Assembly (NCBI RefSeq): GCF_041052385.1
Contig: NZ_CP163439.1
Coordinates: forward strand, 7,863,001 to 7,927,000
Direction of reading: 5' to 3'
Length of the DNA: 64,000 bases
Origin: Streptomyces sp. R28
GTDB lineage: Bacteria; Actinomycetota; Actinomycetes; Streptomycetales; Streptomycetaceae
Shown here: one piece after another, positions 63,230-64,000 of the stretch
Numbering within the stretch: position 1 is the first letter of the stretch
Layout of the letters: each line of letters begins with the position of its first letter
Translations under genes and position numbers: made by a program
The notes under the pieces: generated by a model
Databases searched by the model: none
Told to the model about the DNA's origin: nothing
The model's input: the letters and a program-made list of their open reading frames with translations, nothing else

Positions 63230-64000
63230 CTACTCCTGCTTCTTCCTGCGCGTCCCGAACACGATCTCGTCCCAGCTCGGGACGGCGGCCCGGCGGCCGG
63301 GGCGGACGCCGTCCGCTTCGGCCTGACGGTCCGTGGCGCCGATGAGGCGGTCACGGTGACTGCCGACGGAGCGGGGCATGAGGACGTCCGCGTAGGCGGA
63401 ACCTGCCGAGGCGGCGGGGGCCGGAGGCTCCTCCGTGGCCGGTTCGGCGGGAGGTTCCTCCGCGTCCGGCTCCGGCGGGCGCTCCGGGACCACCAGGTCG
63501 CCCCGGAAGCTGGGCACCGCCTCCAGCAGGCTGGTCAGCGAGTCCCGTTCCTCCGTGGTCTCCTCGACGGGCTCGGAGGCCTGGGCCGGCAGGCTCGGCC
63601 GCGCGGTCTCGAGGGCGCGGTCCATCCCCCGCTCGCGCGGAAGCCGGGCGATACGCGGTACGAACGGGAAGCTGGGCTCCGGCGCGGCGAGGTCCTCGGA
63701 CTCGCCGATCAGCGAGCGCGCCTCCTCGTCGACGGCCTGTACGAGCCGCCGGGGCGGGTCGTACGTCCAGCTCGCCGAGTGCGGTTCGCCCGCCACCATG
63801 TAGACCAGCAGCACTTCCCAGGTGCCGTCGTCGCGGCGCCACGAGTCCCACTGCACGGTGTCCTTGTCGGCGCCGCGCAGCAGCAGCCGCTCCTGGACGG
63901 CCTCGCCGAGCTGCGGGCCGGCGGCGTTCTCACCGGGGCGGCGGACGGGAGTCTTGCGGGCCCGTTCGGCCATGAAGGCGCGCTCGGCGAGCACGGGGCC
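63230..64000 (-). CDS. sepH: Cell-division regulator SepH, C-terminal part (5' partial)
   Basis: The frame remains open to the window edge, so the N-terminus is missing. About 257 residues are visible: the end of the DUF3071 domain (WRRDDGTWEVLLVYMVAGEP, ASWTYDPPRRLVQAVD), a long low-complexity acidic Pro/Glu linker, and the conserved C-terminal tail PSWDEIVFGTRRKKQE. In Streptomyces SepH binds FtsZ and promotes filament bundling. Just after the stop there are short CTGCTCCTGC repeats. Confidence 0.88.
   Translation of the reverse strand, partial: GPVLAERAFMAERARKTPVRRPGENAAGPQLGEAVQERLLLRGADKDTVQWDSWRRDDGTWEVLLVYMVAGEPHSASWTYDPPRRLVQAVDEEARSLIGESEDLAAPEPSFPFVPRIARLPRERGMDRALETARPSLPAQASEPVEETTEERDSLTSLLEAVPSFRGDLVVPERPPEPDAEEPPAEPATEEPPAPAASAGSAYADVLMPRSVGSHRDRLIGATDRQAEADGVRPGRRAAVPSWDEIVFGTRRKKQE

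Noticed and set aside
1..64000. CRISPR arrays, tRNA or rRNA genes
   Set aside because: No regularly spaced repeats with unique spacers and no tRNA- or rRNA-like sequence was recognised.

Overview
The window is very GC-rich, uses C/G-ending codons, has short intergenic gaps and carries polyketide, sepH, ptsH and c-di-AMP riboswitch genes typical of Streptomyces. I read it as one Streptomyces chromosome segment with two halves: most of a 16-membered macrolide (tylosin/angolamycin type) gene cluster (about 1-44.5 kb), and a housekeeping block of the core chromosome (about 46-64 kb).

1-27.8 kb: four modular polyketide synthase (PKS) genes, all on the + strand, the first cut by the window edge. 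Their architecture is KS-AT(malonyl)-DH-KR-ACP; KS-AT(methylmalonyl)-inactive KR-ACP plus KS-AT(ethylmalonyl)-DH-ER-KR-ACP; KS-AT(methylmalonyl)-KR-ACP; KS-AT(malonyl)-KR-ACP-TE. This is the order of tylosin PKS modules 3 to 7 and predicts a tylactone-like ring with a ketone from module 4 and an ethyl branch from module 5. 27.8-32.5 kb: a heme-less P450-like helper, an aminosugar glycosyltransferase, an N,N-dimethyltransferase and crotonyl-CoA carboxylase/reductase (Ccr), which supplies ethylmalonyl-CoA. 32.5-36.3 kb: two convergent candidate regulators, a GAF/PucR-type protein with a TTA codon and a transposase-derived protein whose catalytic residues look lost. 36.3-41.7 kb: L-mycarose genes (4-ketoreductase, 2,3-reductase, 3-C-methyltransferase, epimerase) and the mycarosyltransferase. 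41.7-44.5 kb: a transaldolase-like protein with its active site replaced, then a macrolide-type ABC-F resistance protein. Modules 1-2, the NDP-glucose activating genes, the aminotransferase and the 2,3-dehydratase are not here and must lie outside the window.

45-46 kb holds two Streptomyces small or hypothetical proteins on the - strand. From 46.3 kb come a CobW-type GTPase, topoisomerase IV subunit A, a pair of M16 peptidases, an M23 peptidase behind a c-di-AMP riboswitch, a GntR regulator, HPr, a GNAT/acyl-CoA synthetase fusion, a DUF5998 protein, a phosphodiesterase, thymidine kinase, a VOC protein, a rhodanese and the 3' part of sepH.

The observations most worth following are: the pseudo-transaldolase; the degenerate IS701-like protein in a regulator position; TTA (bldA) codons in exactly three cluster genes (a PKS gene, the PucR-type regulator and the ABC-F gene); a shared 12-bp motif in the two mycarose promoter regions; a near-identical 2.65-kb KS-AT block in modules 4 and 6; and a possible leader-peptide attenuator before the ABC-F gene. 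All functional calls come from reading the sequence; no database search was run.
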